From: Paragonimus westermani
Taxonomy: Eukaryota; Platyhelminthes; Trematoda; Plagiorchiida; Troglotrematidae
DNA length: 64,000 nt
Assembly (NCBI GenBank): GCA_008508345.1
Contig: QNGE01000845.1
Coordinates: 89,875-153,874 of the forward strand
Reading direction: 5' to 3'
The stretch's first letter is position 1; each line of letters begins with the position of its first letter. Both the position numbers and the translations under genes were made by a program. This document shows positions 37,027-49,200 of this stretch, one piece after another. The notes under the pieces were generated by a model that did no database searches, was not told where the DNA came from, and saw nothing but the letters and a program-made list of their open reading frames with translations.

Positions 37027-37900
37027 CCACCATCATCATAGACAGTATTGCATCAGTGTCCCGGCCAGGAAGGAGATTAAAAATAATACAGAAAGGAGTG
37101 ACAGAGGGCCTAGCCACCAAAAATAGCTACGTCGATATTCAAACATTCAACCTCAAGATGCCTACAAATTACAAACAAAAACCAAGCCACAAGTGAAAGT
37201 AAGACGTCGTCAATTAGAGGCAGTTTCCTTACGGCTTCCACTGATCTGCACCAGTAAGTGCACTCACTTCACAGACAACTCGGACAAACAACGACAACAT
37301 TCACACCACCCAGTTCGACTAGACGCCATCTCACTCAACGTGTCCAGCCACCGACTCGGTGATTCGAGAGGCCTCCAACCCAGGAGACGAGCCCGACCTA
37401 CAGTGGTCAACTCCTTCGTGAACAACTTCACCTCTTTACGCCAGGTCATCATCTATCCACCTCGCACCTTACGCCAGTCAGCTGCATTATCAGCAAACAG
37501 TGCTCGGTGTGGTAGGCGACTAGCTGGCACCCATAGTACGTGGCCTGGCCATCTAAGTCTGTACAAATGTAAGAACTGAACAAAAGAATTCGCCTGACAA
37601 TGGCTACCGAATACCCGCTTACTAACCTCTTCGTTGCTCACTAGTTTGTGACATCCGATACGAGCGATCGAACCGAAGCATCGGTGGTCAGGTTGTTGAA
37701 TGCCCCCTAGCTTATATTGCATTCCCTGCATCGCCATCGCCGCTGATGCAGCTTCCCAAGTACAAAATCGATGATCTCTGACAAAAATAAAACCCGAGTA
37801 TAGTGCTTCTTTACGAAAATAGCAGACTGAAAAGTCTATAGGAGTACGACATCTGCTACTGTGAGTGACGTTCAACGTATATTCATCAAAGATGCCCAAC
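37027..37900 (-). pseudogene. RTE retrotransposon 3' fragment, copy A (mosaic with copy B)
   Basis: On the - strand, 37690-37264 encodes the RTE C-terminus almost identically to copy B: HRCFGSIARIGCHKLVS, YRLRWPGHVLWVPASRLPHR and WRPLESPSRWLDTLSEMA, ending at a stop by 37264. Upstream of 37690 a more diverged block GSCISGDGDAGNAI (about 37762-37720) matches copy B's RSCINDDGGVRN, so roughly 155-180 bp present in B (61347-61525) is replaced by about 25 bp here. The 3' side ends in a short CAC/CAT tract (37025-37040) equivalent to B's long CAT tract, with diverged sequence between. It is 5'-truncated and internally deleted. Confidence 0.8.
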
Positions 37901-38304
37901 TACTTACTAGCTAACCATGGGTGTGATCGTAATGTGCACAATTAGCAGAGGAAAAACGTGACTACACACTGAACACCATTCAATATCTCATGTGCGTGAA
38001 TTAAACAGTCAACTCGACCCTCCAACCCGATCACGAAAAGGCAATCAAAAGATTCTGGTCCAACTAGCACAGAACGTGTACATTTATGAAAGATATGCGT
38101 AATAACGAGAAGTGACTGCCGCAATTAAGCAGGATACAAGAGAAAAAAGACATTAATTCACTGAGACGACGGTTTGAGTGGCAAAGTTTCGTCGTTAGGC
38201 CACTGATACTTTCAAGAACAGCTGTCAGCTCAGTTGGCATTAAGAAAACGTGTGGAATGTGAGGATTATGAAACTTACCGAAGCTCCAGAAAAACCGTCC
38301 ATGA

Positions 38305-38362
38305 GGTTAGCATCAAACCCGGGACGTTGACAGTTGGCTAAGTTCCGCTACGCCTGCCACGA
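38305..38362 (-). repeat. tRNA-derived SINE-like fragment
   Basis: On the - strand GGCGTAGCGG (38347-38356) fits a pol III A box and, about 30 bases on, CGGGTTTGATGC (38310-38321) fits a weak B box. The flanks are GC- and CpG-rich up to about 38750. There is no full cloverleaf. It may be a diverged SINE head; the family link to the 21981 fragment (shared GCGTAG-GG A box) is tentative. Confidence 0.35.
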
Positions 38363-39360
38363 CGGCATCCTCGGACGTGACAACAGCATGCATGCGGCAG
38401 TGTGGATTGCGCGTCATGGAAATCGGTTACACGCTGTATGCATGTGTCGTGCGTACGTGTTTCAGTATGGATCAATTACGTACAATTGAATCCAGACAGG
38501 CGCGTCACAACACACGCCAGAGACAGTGTGTCTTTCGGTAAGGTCGGATTTCTATTGGCTTAGAATGACCTCGATAGCTGACGCGCATACCGCACGTTCG
38601 CCACCCTGTTTTGGAGGTGCGTGAGTAGCTTGGGCATGGAGGGTGCAAGCAGCTACATTTTACACGGTCGCCAGGGCACGCGCACCGATGTAGGTCTTCG
38701 ATCGCCTACATTCGAAGTGGAGACAGCAATGTCAGCAAACCACCACTGTCCTTTCGTCATCACTCCACTCGCTGCTGAGTGATGTGGTATCCTAAACTTT
38801 TGGAAACCCTATGAGTCAGTAAATGGGTCTTCATAGAGGAAATGAATGTCAATGTTACCAAAACCCCAATTTATCTGGACGGTAGATCTATTTGCCAGTA
38901 TCGCTTGAAATCCCAGGGCATCGTCTCCACACTCGACCGTCTTGGGCACTGCTCTGCATAAACATATTTATTAACCTCAGAGAATGTGGGTCATTTATTC
39001 TGTTTGGGAAAAATATATCACGGAACCCCCAGAGAGCCGGTAAATTTATAGCCGAAGATCAGTCAAGTAATCTTTGATGACTTTTTCAACTGCACACAAA
39101 AAGACAAATTCTACAGAACTGAATCAGGTAGCAGGAAAATGTTTATATTGCATTCCATTGGACCTCGATTCAAATATGATTGAACATGCTGTCTTTTCAA
39201 GTTCAATGCTCATCGGTGACATTGATGAATTCCAGCGTGAACTGATTGAGAAAGCCTGCTTCGACAGTTAGTCCACTGGATCATATGGTGGGTTCCGTAT
39301 GAAGCAGTTGGTTGGTTGGATAACCAGATCCGAATGTCAAATTTCTAAGCTTCCGATATG

Positions 39361-39445
39361 GCTTTGTAGCTCAGCTGGTAGGGCGTTTGTCGCTTATGGG
39401 CATGCTGTTTTTGTAGTTGGTTGTAACCCGGTCGACGTCCAGAAT
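39361..39445 (+). repeat. tRNA-like sequence (pseudo-tRNA or SINE head)
   Basis: TAGCTCAGCTGG (39367-39378) is a perfect pol III A box within a good D arm (GCTC, loop AGCTGGTA, GGGC). The B-box-like GGTCGACGTCC at 39430-39440 lacks one T of the consensus GGTTCGANNCC. The anticodon stem is poor, position 33 is not T, and the acceptor 3' strand does not pair with GCTTTG. This is therefore a degraded tRNA gene or a tRNA-derived SINE, not a functional tRNA. Confidence 0.5.
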
Positions 39446-42400
39446 TTTCACAACAAGGTCTCTTCAATATGCCATATTTGATTTAAGAATGAGTAAAACA
39501 TCAGAGAACATTCAATCGGAAACCATGTTTTGTTTATTTATTCGGTTGAATGAGGAGGAATACATCACGTGATTTATTGCCTGGTAAATGTTGAACAGAA
39601 ATCCGCAAATCCAATTCCTCATTACAATTAAATCAAAACACAGGAATACGCGTTGTAACTTGGTGTTGAACAAAGAGTGAGCTTACTGTGCGCTTTGTTG
39701 GCACTTATAATTGGTCGTCAAAACGATGACTCGCTTATTTCAAAGAGAGTTAGAATCAGCCGAAAATCACTTATCGGAGTTTGACTGAAGTTGAAACAGT
39801 TAGAGTAACCCACATTCCAACCGAACCCGCCCAAAATGGGAACGACGTTGTTAGTAGGAAGCGATTTGTGAGCATCGAAAACAGAAGTGTCATCAAAAAG
39901 AATAGTTAACTGTCCCAGTGCTAATCAGTCGGACAAGGCAGATATAAATCGGAGGCTGGTAGCAGTTCCCGATGACACTCCAAAGCCAAGTTAGTAATCA
40001 CATGGTAAGCTCCTCTTCCACTTCGCTATAGTAGGCTTAGGAAAAAAAAGCGGTTATAAAGAGCCCATCGATCAGTGCGTTCAGAGTGACATACCACGGT
40101 TTATGCAACCAGGTCAGATGCGGGCTAAGGTTTAATATCAAAGCTGTTTCTGAAGAATTCAAAATAAGACGTTATGCTCCCGGCAGTTGTTCGTAACACC
40201 ACATACTGTAGGGACTACGGACGAACCTCAGAAATTCCGTCAGCCTACTATTCCGACTAAACATCACTGTACTGAGCCCATTCTAACACATCTTTCTTCC
40301 AGATTATGACATCTACTGGTTGCAACATCTTTGTGTACTGGATTGTAAACCGGAGTGCGCAAATTTCTAACCTGCTTAATGTCAGTATAGTATAATTCAG
40401 TTGATCAATACTGTTCGAATAAGTACAATACGTTTCTTAACACGTTTTTTCACTTTGAATTGTATTCTTGCTATTTGAATGACGTGTTTAAGCATATCTG
40501 TTTGTAATTGCGCTGATCAAATTACTTGTGAGGGCTTTTTGTTGGAATCTCAAATGATCTGCTCAGCTAGTTCGAGTGAAAACAAATCCTGTTCTTCATT
40601 GTGCGCTAGATTGGCTCTGATAACGAGTTTGTAAGGACATGCAGCCATTTGACAACTCACCACTAACAAATATGTCTTAATTAATGCATACAAACTCTTC
40701 TGGTGTTTTGAGGTTTTCGGATTTAAAACATACACTACAAAATGAAGTATTCGTTGTCATGATCGCATAGCCTACAGAAATAATTTTAACGCAAATGAAT
40801 AATCTACAACAGTGTGTTGTGTGAGTGTATCTACAGCCTCTTGTATCGTATGAGAGGTTTGGAAAGGGTCCATCAAATCAGCAAACAGACTGACCGACGT
40901 GTTTGTGTCTCCTGCCACATCCTGAACACTCCAGAATCTGGTTACGGCAGACTTCGTTAAACACCACTAGTATTATCTCAGTTGATTGGCTTCATTATTG
41001 CCGTACTATTCCGCAAGTCGATGTTAGCTTAACGGTAGTGTACTCCCAATTTTTTCGCATGAAAGCTTATGTCATAGGGAAAGAGAGTGATGTTTTGTTC
41101 TACACCAGGCATCCTTTAATATAATGTCATCTTTGTTGTTCACCTGGCACAAAGCCTTCCTGTTTCCTGTTTTGCACACACACATAAGCCAGAGAAGACC
41201 ATAATGGAGTTTGAATTGTATGCTCTCTTTCTTCCTGTGTGCCTCGAGAGTGACGTCTAAATACATGGCGGTGTTATTCTAAACGTTTGGCTTAAATGAT
41301 TTCAGTTAATCATACGTAGGTGCTCGTAGAGAATGGCCTTATCATCGAGACATGACACTAGTACCAGGTCACTTCACGTATTGCATCTGAGCCAGTTCTT
41401 GGGCATTTGCGATGAATAGCTATTTAGCAAGCTGTTTAAAACTAACGACGTTAAGAGGCTTATCAATCAAACCAAAGAATTCGGGAAATCCAATGGCTCG
41501 AGCAGACCGACAGTCTGTCATTACATGCGGCTGACCAACGGTGAACTAAACAACAGTTTGAACCTACCTTGACCGCCACATTCCACGCCCGCCCACGAAA
41601 CAAACTCGTGATCTGTGAGGCAGTGTTAGATTAGTTGGTTAAAACTTAATCTGTACATACGTGGTTTGTCAAATGCTGGGCCGGACCACTCTTCAGCCAA
41701 CATTAATCATGTCACGGCAAATGAAATTTGGTAGCTTCAGTCAGCTATCCATGCGATATGCAACTAAGACGTATTCTTTCTTACCAGTATTACACCGCAG
41801 GTGATGCTCACCATCACGTCTTTCATCAGAACACATTTGAAACCGGTTAAACCGACATACACATACTTGTGGATTCGTTTCTCATGATCATGTGTCAGTA
41901 ATACCTACTGAGTATATTGGACGAGATTTATAGTTAGAGTGTTGGACTAAGTGGATTGTTCCTGAGATGGGCTAGTTGACCGGCAGCTGTTTCTTAGCCA
42001 TGCTATTCGAGGAAAATTTATGTGAAACACGGGCAACAATGCGACACAGATAACAGCACTATTTGAGAACTTCTTATTGGGTGGGTAGGCACGACAAACC
42101 GCATTACCAATTTCTGTCAGGTTTTAGGACGAAGTACACAATCTGAAATGATCTAAACGTCCTTCATTTCCCGCATTTAATCGAACAGCCTCCAACGGAC
42201 TTCGTCCTGGTTTCGATTCTTCACATAGGGGTGGACGGACAGGGATGCGAGCAAAGCGAAACCAGTCACTGCCCTAACTGTCCCTTCCAGTAAGCAGTTC
42301 AAGTAACTGCCGGTCAAATGGACAAAATATTCGGCTCTTAACAGGAAGGTAAGTGATCTGAACCTCGGTCTGTTTATCTTTACCCGAAGAACTCACACCG

Positions 42401-43680
42401 AGATGATAGCGGTCACGGGCAGTAGAAGATTTGGAAAATATTCTACGACCGTTAGATGATTGTGAATCAATTCAGTTTAGATTAATCTGTTTTGATACCG
42501 TCCTCATAATAGACAATAATATAGGCTGCCATAAAACTGATGGGCGATTGACGCAACTGACTACAGTTTCGATCCGCGTGTAGCGCACAAATTATTCGCG
42601 CAGCGCATAAACAAACATGGACAGGGTAACTGGGTCAAAGCAGAAAATGACCTTGGTGTACTCTGGTAAATCGATACGTGTGATGCAATCGGTACCAGTT
42701 TCGTCGTGTCATTCTGAACAGCACGCACGTAGAAGAATGGACGCACTCACAAGCACACACGGTGACCGACAGTTACGACCTGGCTCGAATCGGAACGCCG
42801 TAACAGGGACCACTGCAAACCCACACCATTCAGAGGTAAAGTTGATTTGCAGACTGTAGATGAGGAAATAGAGCGACGAAAATCGGTTCAGTTCCCAGTT
42901 CACCCAGCTAAAATGAGGTTTCCAATACTAAGCAAGCCACTCTGAGAAGTTAGAAGAAGAGTTTTTTCGGTTTAAATGAGGTTGTGAATTTTATGTTATT
43001 CGGATTGCATGTTGCTAATAGTGTGCCTGTTCAGGTAGGTACATTAATTCAATCAGCGTTTTGCATTGGAGTATGAGATGGAAGGCTTATTCATGTGTAC
43101 CGATCTCTGATGATTTTGGTCATGTCACTGACGTGAAGCAAGGCCGGTACCAACCATAACTAATCCATGATTGCCCGGAGTGCCAACAGTTGTACAATAG
43201 GATTCAGTTGACGGGGTTCAAGTTCGAGTGGTGTCTAGACCGTCGTTTGGTGAATTTCTGTTGTTGATCATAATGTGAATTGGTATGATGCAGAACTTTA
43301 AATTCGCTGAGGGATGCTTGATAGGTTTTCGGAGAAATCCGATTTCAAAATTGTCTTTATTTTACTGTGCTGTGTGCAGTAAACGGTCCATGACAATTTT
43401 TGTATCATGACTATAAAAAATATGTCCATTTTGTTCCCTTTTAATAACTACCATTGCTTATCAATGAAAACTTTCCTCATTGGTATTGTGTGACATGCTT
43501 TCAATTTCATCTGCATCTGATTGTTTCAATGAACTCATTTCCTGTTAACTGGTGGCAATTTGTGGACTCGTGCTTGTTTGCCCCGTTTTGAAAGCTTTCT
43601 TGCCCATTAATTTGTGTATCTGGTTAATTCACATTTGAGGTGAGAGAGCACATTTGTAGAAATTTTGTCAAACAATACCG
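39446..43680. other. Quiet stretch; nothing firmly assignable
   Basis: No long frames. At about 41430-41530 a short + strand reading (KRLINQTKEFG then SSRPTVCH) faintly resembles the HTH-to-linker part of mariner transposases, but it is too short to call. Confidence 0.4.
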
Positions 43681-43681
43681 T

Positions 43682-43763
43682 CTGAAACACTGAGTTCCCT
43701 TTAACCGCTTCATCGGAATGAAGACATATTGCAATGTATTCACATTTCGTTTACTTTCATCAG
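43682..43763 (-). repeat. PLE-2 downstream flank unit (pLTR candidate)
   Basis: The block GAAACACTGAGTTCCCTTTA followed by ACCGCTTCATC, a GAAGACATA block and CGTTTACTTTCATCA recurs at 46006-46110 on the other side of PLE-2, in the same orientation. PLEs are known to carry terminal direct repeats (pseudo-LTRs) from tandem insertion, so this pair is a reasonable candidate. Here it begins about 90-170 bp 3' of the end of the PLE reading frame. Confidence 0.5.
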
Positions 43764-43854
43764 TCACAAATGCAAAACATACCAGTCACACAGGTAATAA
43801 CCAACGGACTAGTCACGCCTACAAACACACCAAGGTTTATGTAATCACCACTAC

Positions 43855-45610
43855 CACAACCCGATAGGTTGCCTCAATCACTTTTGCTCACACAAGGTAG
43901 GCTGCTGGGTTCGGACAAACATCGCTTCACACAAAGCCTTGAGTTTTGACTGTGCAACAATATCTTGAATGGGTTCAATGGGTCAACATGGTGATCTGTT
44001 ATCCGATGGCGTTTGATTTGGAACAGTCAGTTTACCAAGTTGAGGCTGGTGTGTTATCAGTTGTTTCAGCCATTTCGGGTTGTGTTTGGCGACTAGGTGT
44101 GATAGTGGTCGATCTGTTCTGCCTATGTAAAGTTCACTGCAACTGCAAGTGAACTGGTACACAACACAGAAGGGATTGGCAAACTACTTTCACGATTGCA
44201 GAGAACTGGTCCTCTTGTGGTTCAGACTAAGCGCAGCTGCGCAGCCGCATATGTTCATACCAGAGCAGACGTCAGTTTGTGCTTCATGTCGTTGGTTAGA
44301 TGGTCATCATTGAATGGCAAGAGTGGGAAAACATTCTGGGCATCTATTTGCTAGTCAAATTTATCCCAGCAACCCCGGTCCTGTCTCCAGTTCGTCAGGG
44401 ATACAGATACACCTGGGGCTATGAAACAGTGTTTTAACCAAACTGCGTTTGTATTCAATTGAAGCAAAGCTGGAAAACTGAAGATATTTACCACCCCATG
44501 TGGCTTTCTGGTGAACTGAGCGCTGTAACGTGCCATTCAAACCGATGCTAATAAATACATCCAAATAAGGTCAACGGTTGTTCGATTCAGCTCCGTGAGA
44601 CAAGGATAGATTGAGGGTGACTTGCAGTTCGGTCACTCTTCAGATATCCTCTAGTGTTGGGCCTAACGGACTACCCCTAACGACACTGTCTATCTATCTG
44701 TAAGCAAGTCTGTCGAAATCAAAACGAATATTTGCTGTGCATGATAAACTAAGATGTTTGAGATTTTCAAGTGGAACGCCAATACCACTGTTCTAACTAG
44801 GGATAAAAATCACACAAAAATCACCTGTCTCAGGAAGGGGAACATTCGTGAAAAGAGAATCAATATCCATGGAGTACACTGCTTATGTACTCACTGTAGT
44901 GTTTTCTAAGATTTCAGCTAATTTGAAGGAGTCCTTCAAGCAACGTGGGAACCGAACTTTGTGGATAGGATCCAAAATAATCACTAGTGAACGCGCAACT
45001 TTATGATAAGCAGAATTGTTCATGCACAACATCGGACATAAAGCTGCACCATCCTTGTGTATTTTTTGGGCACCTCTCCTTCAGGGTGTTTTCGTGTCAA
45101 CTGGTTTCAACCGTCTATAGTGAACTTCAGATGTGTCCATGTACGAACACAATTTGAAGTTGTCCTACAACTTGCTTTTCCAAAAATGTTATTTTCGGCT
45201 CTCTCGTCCACTGTAAACTTTTGCTGGTCCTTCAGATGATGTTCCTTTGCTCTATAGACTAGTCTTTGGTAATGATGACAGCACCGAAGTCTATCTGGTT
45301 TAAGGAATACCAGGCGTTGCATTTCACTTAGTTTCTTCATGGCTGGATAGTGTTCTTGCTTTAGACAGTACTGTTGGCGGTTGGGCCCCTACAAAACTGG
45401 TTGGACATATAAACCAGTATATACCAAGTTGGCACGGAACCAGAAGTGGGTGGCAATTCTTTCAGCTGGTTGTACATGTATTTCAACTGGACTTGTGTGT
45501 TCAGCCTATTGACATTGTTGGCCGTATTTTGAACTTCAATCCAGTTATGTCTGTGTGAAGTGAGTAGACGAAACGCTGCGCACATTTTTGAAACCATAAC
45601 CAGCAAACAT
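43855..45610 (-). pseudogene. Penelope-like element relic with RT and GIY-YIG endonuclease (PLE-2)
   Basis: On the - strand, blocks run in PLE order. The N-terminal part is 45606-45107, with QRLVFLKPDRLRCC near 45315 matching the family I.KPDKG block. RT blocks are KDSFKLAEILENT (about 44940), VYSMDIDSLFTNVPLPE (about 44880-44830) and RGSPLGPTLED (about 44680-44648). Straight after this comes TELQVTLNLSL and then NGTLQRSVHQKATW (about 44545-44505), so the segment that should hold the catalytic YxDD is missing. Then YQFTCSCSELYIGRTDRPLS (about 44158-44100) is the GIY-YIG endonuclease core with YIGR intact, and KALCEAMFVRTQQPTLCEQK near 43910 is the end of that domain. From about 45000 to the YIGR block the frame is largely continuous apart from stops. 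The deleted YxDD makes the RT inactive. Confidence 0.88.
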
Positions 45611-46005
45611 GCTAGTCTCGGCCGATCGTGAGATAGAGCACTGAAGAGAGCGAAGAGTTCTACACTCAGTTTTCCTCAAGGGTGTCCCATTGAGAAGATC
45701 TCATACATCACCGGGAAACCAGCGACAAATCACTAAGAACTCCAGCCAACCGATGTTGAGTTTCCGCGACCTTGTTATTTTATTCCTGAGAGACATCGAT
45801 ATGCGAGTAGGTTAATCTCGTGAGATTGACGTTTTTCTCGATAATTTATTCTTGGACATCATTTTGACAAACGACGTTGGGAAGTGGCTCGATCGATTAC
45901 TTCTCTCAGAGAAGTCAACGCATGTTTGTTCCACTGGTGTCTGTTAACTCTAGCGAGCGATCCGTTGACCGCATATGTGAAACAGGGAGCCTTCGTGTGA
46001 GAAAT

Positions 46006-46110
46006 TCAAAACACTGAGTTCTTTTTAACCACCTCATCAGAGCAGAAAGAAGACATACTACGATGTGTTCGTATGTCTTTTGACCTGATCAGCTTCCGTT
46101 TATTCTTATC
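46006..46110 (-). repeat. PLE-2 upstream flank unit (pLTR candidate)
   Basis: Matches 43682-43763 with small insertions: AAAACACTGAGTTC, TTTAACCACCTCATC, AGAAGACATA and CGTTTATTCTTATC. It lies about 400 bp upstream of the PLE-2 reading frame in the same orientation as the downstream unit. It could be the terminal part of a tandem PLE copy or an independent repeat. Confidence 0.5.
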
Positions 46111-46230
46111 CATAATATATATATATATATACGTATATATATACATATGAATGTTATGTTCTACTTTTGTGACTGTTGAGAGTGAATGAAGTCTGAGTAT
46201 ATTGTAGTGTTTTCTTTCTGCTCCGATGAA
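46033..46230. repeat. Imperfect palindrome centred on a TA microsatellite
   Basis: The block CATCAGAGCAGAAAGAAGACA (46033 on) reappears inverted at about 46195-46230 (TTTCTTTCTGCTCCGATGAA). Its midpoint falls on the TA/TATA tract at 46114-46149. The arms are about 30 bp with several mismatches. It overlaps the PLE-2 upstream unit. Confidence 0.6.
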
Positions 46231-49200
46231 ACAGCACCGTATGAATTTTAGTCCCTTCGGTCAATTTTTCTGACATTTTGGGATCTGGAAGATAGTCCCG
46301 TTAACTCGATCGTCTCAATAAGTTGTAATACCCTGAATCAGGGACTTCGAATAGCTCCAGAAGTCGTACTCGAATTAAAAACCCCACATGTGTAATAAGA
46401 TGACCTCGCTGTGATGGCAGTAAGCAGTTCATATTCATGAGACAACAAACCGCACTTATGGAGGTACAATGGTATTAAAGAAATCACAGTCCGTCATTGG
46501 CTGATCATATTGGCACTTGGGAATTCAACCTATAAACTGATGGGTGGGGTACAGGACGGAGAACTTGGCGGATGACGGGAATTGTAACATTGTGGCTTCT
46601 CGTCCAGTCCTGCTGTGGTATCTGAACGCAACGTTTGGATTGGTCTGTTGTTAGGTCTTTTGTTTTGTTGTGGTTTGGATAAGCAGTGAATCGAATAGAT
46701 TTTCACCATACCTTACTGGAATTGTCGGTTATGTGGTACTGAGTGAATTATCCTAAATTGCTAGGTGCGATTTAACACTCCTTTTACGATCATGAATTAT
46801 TCTCTTCTAGTCCTCCGATCTATCATTAGCCGACGATTTTGCCTGGTTTTAGCAAAAGCCTGTTTCCTTTTACATAACTTATGCCACATAAAATGTACTA
46901 ATATTTACGCTTATGACTGAACTCTTTCTACAGTCCACTTCCTGTATTCTTGTTCTACTTGCCCTACATATGTACTGTGTTTTAGTTGTTGGGACCTAAT
47001 CTTTGGAATGTCGATTTACTTTTTGCTTCTAAGCGGATAATAACTTCACGTCTAATTTAGTTTGCCACTTGCCCTACCAGAGTTGTTCAGCTGCGTTATA
47101 AAAGCCTTTGACCACACTTCTTCTGGTCTCATTTCTCCGGGTTTATACCAAATGCGGGATATGTGAGAGAAACAGGTAGTGTATCACAGGTCACATGGTG
47201 ACAGCTATGTGCAGCTATCCTTTGGCTTCGGTCTCTATGACTGGCTAATCCGAGGTCGAATGCCTGCAGTTGCTATGGTCTGTTGGGTCAGGCTACGCGT
47301 ACGCGCACGTGAGTCTTGCTAGTTTTGTATGCATACGACTATGTTTCTGATGGTTGGGAACAGTGGTGGTGATGAAACGTTTGCAACCTAAATGCCAAGC
47401 TCGACGAACATATCAATACCAATACGACCATGTTTTTTATTGCTTCAGCCTATCCTAACTGACTGAAGTTTATCAGTTCACATGCTACTTCACAAACTCC
47501 ACCTTGTGTGTCCGTAGTGGGTAGTGAGCATGCTTAGTGTTTATGATAGCACCTCCAGCCTGGGTGACATACAGCTCTTCTGTTACAAGGTGAAAGATCC
47601 CCGTTCACGGACTGAACCATCACACAACATTCAGTGACAAACATATCTACTGGTGGCTAAGACTTTCTACGAATGATGCAGTCGGATACGCCTTTTACTG
47701 ATAGACTTACGCATTTATCTTGTCTTTAACTTGAATATGTGGTCGGATTGTGTTGCACTCTAGTGAATTCTGAGATCGTACAGACTCTCTGTTCCTGAGC
47801 ACTTGTGGTTCACCTTGAAAGGCTGGCCCACACTGAACTGTCCAAGCAGGAGAACAGGTAGACCATGACATAAACGGAAGGCAAGCGCACTGACTGAGAA
47901 ACGGTTCAACAGCCATGAGAAAGAACTGAGAGAACAAAAATCCTTAAAATATCAGTGTCACGTTAGGCATCTTGGAAACCAAACGTTACCGTGCAGTGTG
48001 TAAAGCGGAAAGTAGTCTTCATTTGTGCAACTCACATTTACACAGTAACAAATGCTGACAGTACTTAAGTATAGACAAGCAGAAACCGCATAGTGAATTT
48101 TGGAACGGCCGACACTAACAGGACTTAAATGCTGAAAGCCAGATAAATGTGTATCTTACAGAAGACACCGTGGAGTTAAAATAAACAAAACATAGGAAAT
48201 CGGAAACAATAGTCCACTAATGTAACTGTCAAATAATTTATTACCCTTAATTAATCTGGAAATAGACTGGTTTAACTTGAGCGCCCCCTATAGAAGTTCA
48301 CAGTTTCTGCAATTACAGACTTTTCAATCAACTTCTTTCGAAAGGAAGTATTAGATACGCGTATCACTCTTGCTTAAGGTCGTCGGTAAGATGTGTCTAT
48401 ACCACGGGTGGGGTTTACATTTCAGTCTGAATTCTCACAAGACAACCGCGCCGACCACTGTATCATTCGCCTCACATTGAAGACAACCGAGTTATGAAGT
48501 CCAAACATTCAACCACCTCTACTTGCAAATAATACATTGGTTGATCTATACTCATAAGTGAGTAGATACATCAGCTGACCGGTTAATTATAACCACAACC
48601 AAACCGTCTGGAGTTCTTAGGAAAGTTGAAAATAAATGACTCGTTAAATTTTTCCAACAATGTACTGACTGCTGACGAGTTATCCCATGGATTGTTTGAT
48701 ATAAACTGAGCTGACAGCGTGAACACTACTCACAGTAACTTGTGACTGGTCGCTTAGTTTTGATAATCTGTCCATGCCTAACATGAACTCAGTAGGGCAG
48801 TGATCAACAACAGAACATGAGCTGGAGGTAAACTCAACGTTTTGGAGTGGATGTGCACTAATGATAAGTTCTAACGAGAGTGAAGTCCAAAAGCTTCATT
48901 AGCTGGACAAACAAGATTGGTTTAACAACACTTCTGTAGTGGCAATAACCATGAACGACTGGGTTTTGCAGACTGTTTTCGAGCCACTACTGAGGAGGTG
49001 CTTACTGAACAGGCGATATAGTGCAGAAATGTCTTGGCTTATACTGAATAACCTGTAGCACCTAATCACAGTCCGGTTGGTCTTACCGATTGGTTCAAAT
49101 TTAGAAGAAGTCGAACGCCTAGTGCTGGTATGACAGTGAGCACCTGGTATCGAGAGAAGTTCCATTGTACCACACATCACTGGAAGCCCTCCTCTTTGTA

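Noticed and set aside
39361..39445. Functional tRNA gene
   Set aside because: D arm and A box are good, but the anticodon stem, position 33, T arm and acceptor stem fail.
41430..41530. Mariner-type HTH/linker fragment
   Set aside because: Only about 25 residues match and nothing follows in order.
46006..46060. Hammerhead ribozyme in the PLE flank (minus strand CTCTGATGAGG), also CTGATGAG at 54443 and 54741
   Set aside because: PLEs and flatworm satellites can carry hammerheads, but here no stem II closes onto a GAAA in the required place, and the flanking helices do not pair.
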